A DNA stretch of 64,000 nt, from contig JAQGMJ010000028.1 of NCBI GenBank assembly GCA_028292405.1, positions 145,962 through 209,961 of the forward strand, given 5' to 3'. The number at the start of each line of letters is the position of its first letter. Within the stretch, counting starts at the first letter, position 1. The notes below the pieces were generated by a model. The model saw nothing but the letters and a program-made list of their open reading frames with translations. It searched no databases and was not told the DNA's origin. Source of the stretch: Betaproteobacteria bacterium. Its GTDB lineage: Bacteria; Pseudomonadota; Gammaproteobacteria; Burkholderiales; JAEUOS01. A program made the translations under genes and the position numbers. Below, one piece after another: positions 63,801 through 64,000 of the stretch.

Positions 63801-64000
63801 GGGGACAGCGTGAGAGACGAGCAGGCCGCGCCGCGACGAAATGCATCACGGCGCGATTTTGGGGACAAGGCCGCGGCGCAACATCAGCGCGCCCGGCCGT
63901 TACCTTGTATATATGAATGATGCGGCCCGCGAACATAAGTTCCGGGCCGATCATTAACGTTGCATGAAAACTGCGTACAGCGGGCGGCCGGCGGTGGCGG
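63801..64000. other. Upstream region of MFS gene to window edge
   Basis: Two hundred bases with no complete gene. TTGTATATATGAATGATG (from 63,905) is the only AT-rich element and may be part of the promoter or operator of the MFS gene. A gene on either strand could begin beyond the edge. Confidence 0.4.

Overview
The window is GC-rich DNA with strong G/C bias at third codon positions, so almost every real gene casts long shadow ORFs on the other strand. Bug-type solute receptors, MmgE/PrpD enzymes, an intracellular PHB depolymerase, FCD-type GntR regulators and TauABC-like transporters point to a betaproteobacterium of the order Burkholderiales. An Oxalobacteraceae-like member is my best guess, but the family is inferred and not proven. 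I saw no rRNA, tRNA, CRISPR array, phage or insertion sequence. The only truncated gene is at the left edge.

Layout. Bases 1-18.6 kb form a cell-surface region: an unfinished giant LEPR-XLL/DUF4347 adhesin (about 4,986 codons visible), its TolC-type outer-membrane partner, an unknown gene and a SapC-family gene. At 19-22 kb there is a VOC-family protein with a complete NMT1/TauABC-type ABC importer, followed by a methyltransferase, a chemoreceptor and small hypothetical genes. At 26.8-29.2 kb a flavin monooxygenase is paired with a ring-opening amidohydrolase (AtzD/barbiturase family). At 29.7-35.9 kb there is a tripartite RND efflux system. An outer-membrane protein and a ChrA chromate transporter follow. 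At 38.6-51.1 kb lies a large nitrogen-heterocycle region. Its minus-strand part is atzF-atzG-atzE with a GntR gene. Its plus-strand part is a solute receptor, a TRZ/ATZ-type deaminase, a second GntR and an SDR, then a cyclic amidohydrolase, a close AtzD homologue and an unusual M20-family protein. At 51.5-59.0 kb a six-gene operon carries three MmgE/PrpD paralogues, a Bug receptor, a tricarballylate-dehydrogenase-like flavoprotein and a third GntR. The right end has a cupin, a GST with a histone-like tail, PHB depolymerase and a DHA2 drug exporter.

How the parts work together. The enzymes for taking nitrogen from an s-triazine are nearly all present: uptake receptor, deaminase, cyanuric acid hydrolase (AtzD), 1-carboxybiuret hydrolase (AtzE with AtzG) and allophanate hydrolase (AtzF). 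AtzH, which handles 1,3-dicarboxyurea, was not seen. The most striking pattern is regulatory. Five near-consensus sigma-54 (-24/-12) promoters, each with exact GG-N10-GC spacing, lie 25-65 bases upstream of start codons in the right orientation. They serve the VOC/ABC importer, atzFGE, the receptor-deaminase operon, PHB depolymerase and the GST. This suggests a nitrogen-limitation (NtrC-type) regulon that links heterocycle scavenging to carbon-reserve use. A shared 10-mer, TTGTATACAT, lies at the start of the atzF transcript and upstream of the PrpD operon. It is a good candidate operator for the FCD/GntR regulators, whose recognition helices are nearly identical.

The best candidates for an undescribed system are three. 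The first is the cyclic amidohydrolase-AtzD-modified M20 operon inside the sigma-54 region. The second is the monooxygenase-AtzD-paralogue pair. The third is the triple MmgE/PrpD operon.
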